DNA of 14,181 nt from Bacteroidales bacterium UBA1237 (GTDB taxonomy: Bacteria > Bacteroidota > Bacteroidia > Bacteroidales > UBA932), in the NCBI GenBank assembly GCA_002308935.1, contig DBWN01000045.1, forward strand, positions 1-14,181, in the 5' to 3' direction. Shown here one piece after another: positions 14,076-14,181 of the stretch (positions are counted from its first letter, which is position 1; each line of letters starts with the position of its first letter). Both the position numbers and the translations under genes were made by a program. The notes beneath the pieces were generated by a model that was not told where the DNA came from, did not search any database, and worked only from the letters and a program-made list of their open reading frames with translations.

Positions 14076-14181
14076 AATTTTTTCAACGGCAGAAACAAGA
14101 CAACCCCATCCTTTCGGAAATCACATTCAATTTCCCCTGTTTTCATTCCCTGCTTTCTGCCAGATACCGAAAAGAAAACAA
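14076..14181. other. Non-coding or undetermined window end
   Basis: A/T-rich sequence upstream of the tRNA promoter. No convincing reading frame, repeat or further promoter is seen. The open frame that crosses this stretch and the tRNA on the minus strand has no family resemblance and is not a gene. Confidence 0.4.

Noticed and set aside
13904..14146. 80-codon minus-strand frame over the tRNA-Ser region
   Set aside because: It contains the entire tRNA gene and its promoter, so coding is implausible.
1..14181. CRISPR arrays, insertion sequences, toxin-antitoxin or defence genes
   Set aside because: No regularly spaced repeats, terminal inverted repeats, transposase motifs or known defence domains were recognised on either strand.

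Overview
The window looks like a chromosomal segment of a Bacteroidales bacterium (phylum Bacteroidota) with mid-range G+C. The evidence is a SusC/SusD outer-membrane pair, lipoproteins with Bacteroidota-style signal peptides, two GH2 enzymes of the kinds common in gut Bacteroidales, start codons mostly without Shine-Dalgarno sequences, and several matches to the Bacteroidota -7 promoter box TAnnTTTG. I cannot name the genus.

Layout. (1) 1-4463, plus strand: the 3' part of a polysaccharide utilization locus, made of the C-terminal 589 residues of a SusC/RagA TonB-dependent transporter, a SusD/RagB glycan-binding lipoprotein and a small GH43 glycosidase, tightly packed as one operon. The promoter and any regulator lie outside the window. 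(2) 4460-5146, minus: a YiiX-type (permuted papain/NlpC fold) lipoprotein, converging on the GH43 gene with overlapping stop codons. (3) 5207-6442, plus: a YeiB/DUF418 polytopic membrane protein with its own -7 box. (4) 6484-10528, minus: a probable four-gene operon, in transcription order a small TerB-like acidic protein, an atypical SDR with a Rossmann fold, a GH2 beta-galactosidase-like lipoprotein, and D-aminoacyl-tRNA deacylase (dtd). It starts at a TAnnTTTG box and ends at a hairpin that lies partly inside the 3' end of the DUF418 gene. (5) 10622-13705, plus: a 1027-residue secreted LacZ-type GH2 enzyme, divergent from that operon. (6) 13706-14181: non-coding DNA with a candidate lacZ terminator and a tRNA-Ser(UGA) gene on the minus strand that has a -33/-7 promoter and a terminator-like hairpin.

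How the parts may work together. SusCD would capture and import an oligosaccharide, the GH43 would remove arabinose- or xylose-type residues, and the two GH2 enzymes would remove beta-linked galactose or related sugars, one anchored to a membrane and one soluble in the periplasm. Taken together this suggests a plant-type glycan with arabinose and galactose, but membership of the GH2 genes in the SusCD system is inference, because unrelated genes separate them.

Nothing here is clearly a new defence, mobile or RNA system. The most unusual points are dtd at the end of a glycosidase operon, the opposed promoters between the two GH2 transcription units, a LacZ whose Trp999-equivalent region is replaced by Cys-Gly-Pro, and the near-perfect Shine-Dalgarno in front of susD. 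No CRISPR array, insertion sequence, transposase, integrase or frameshifted gene was seen.
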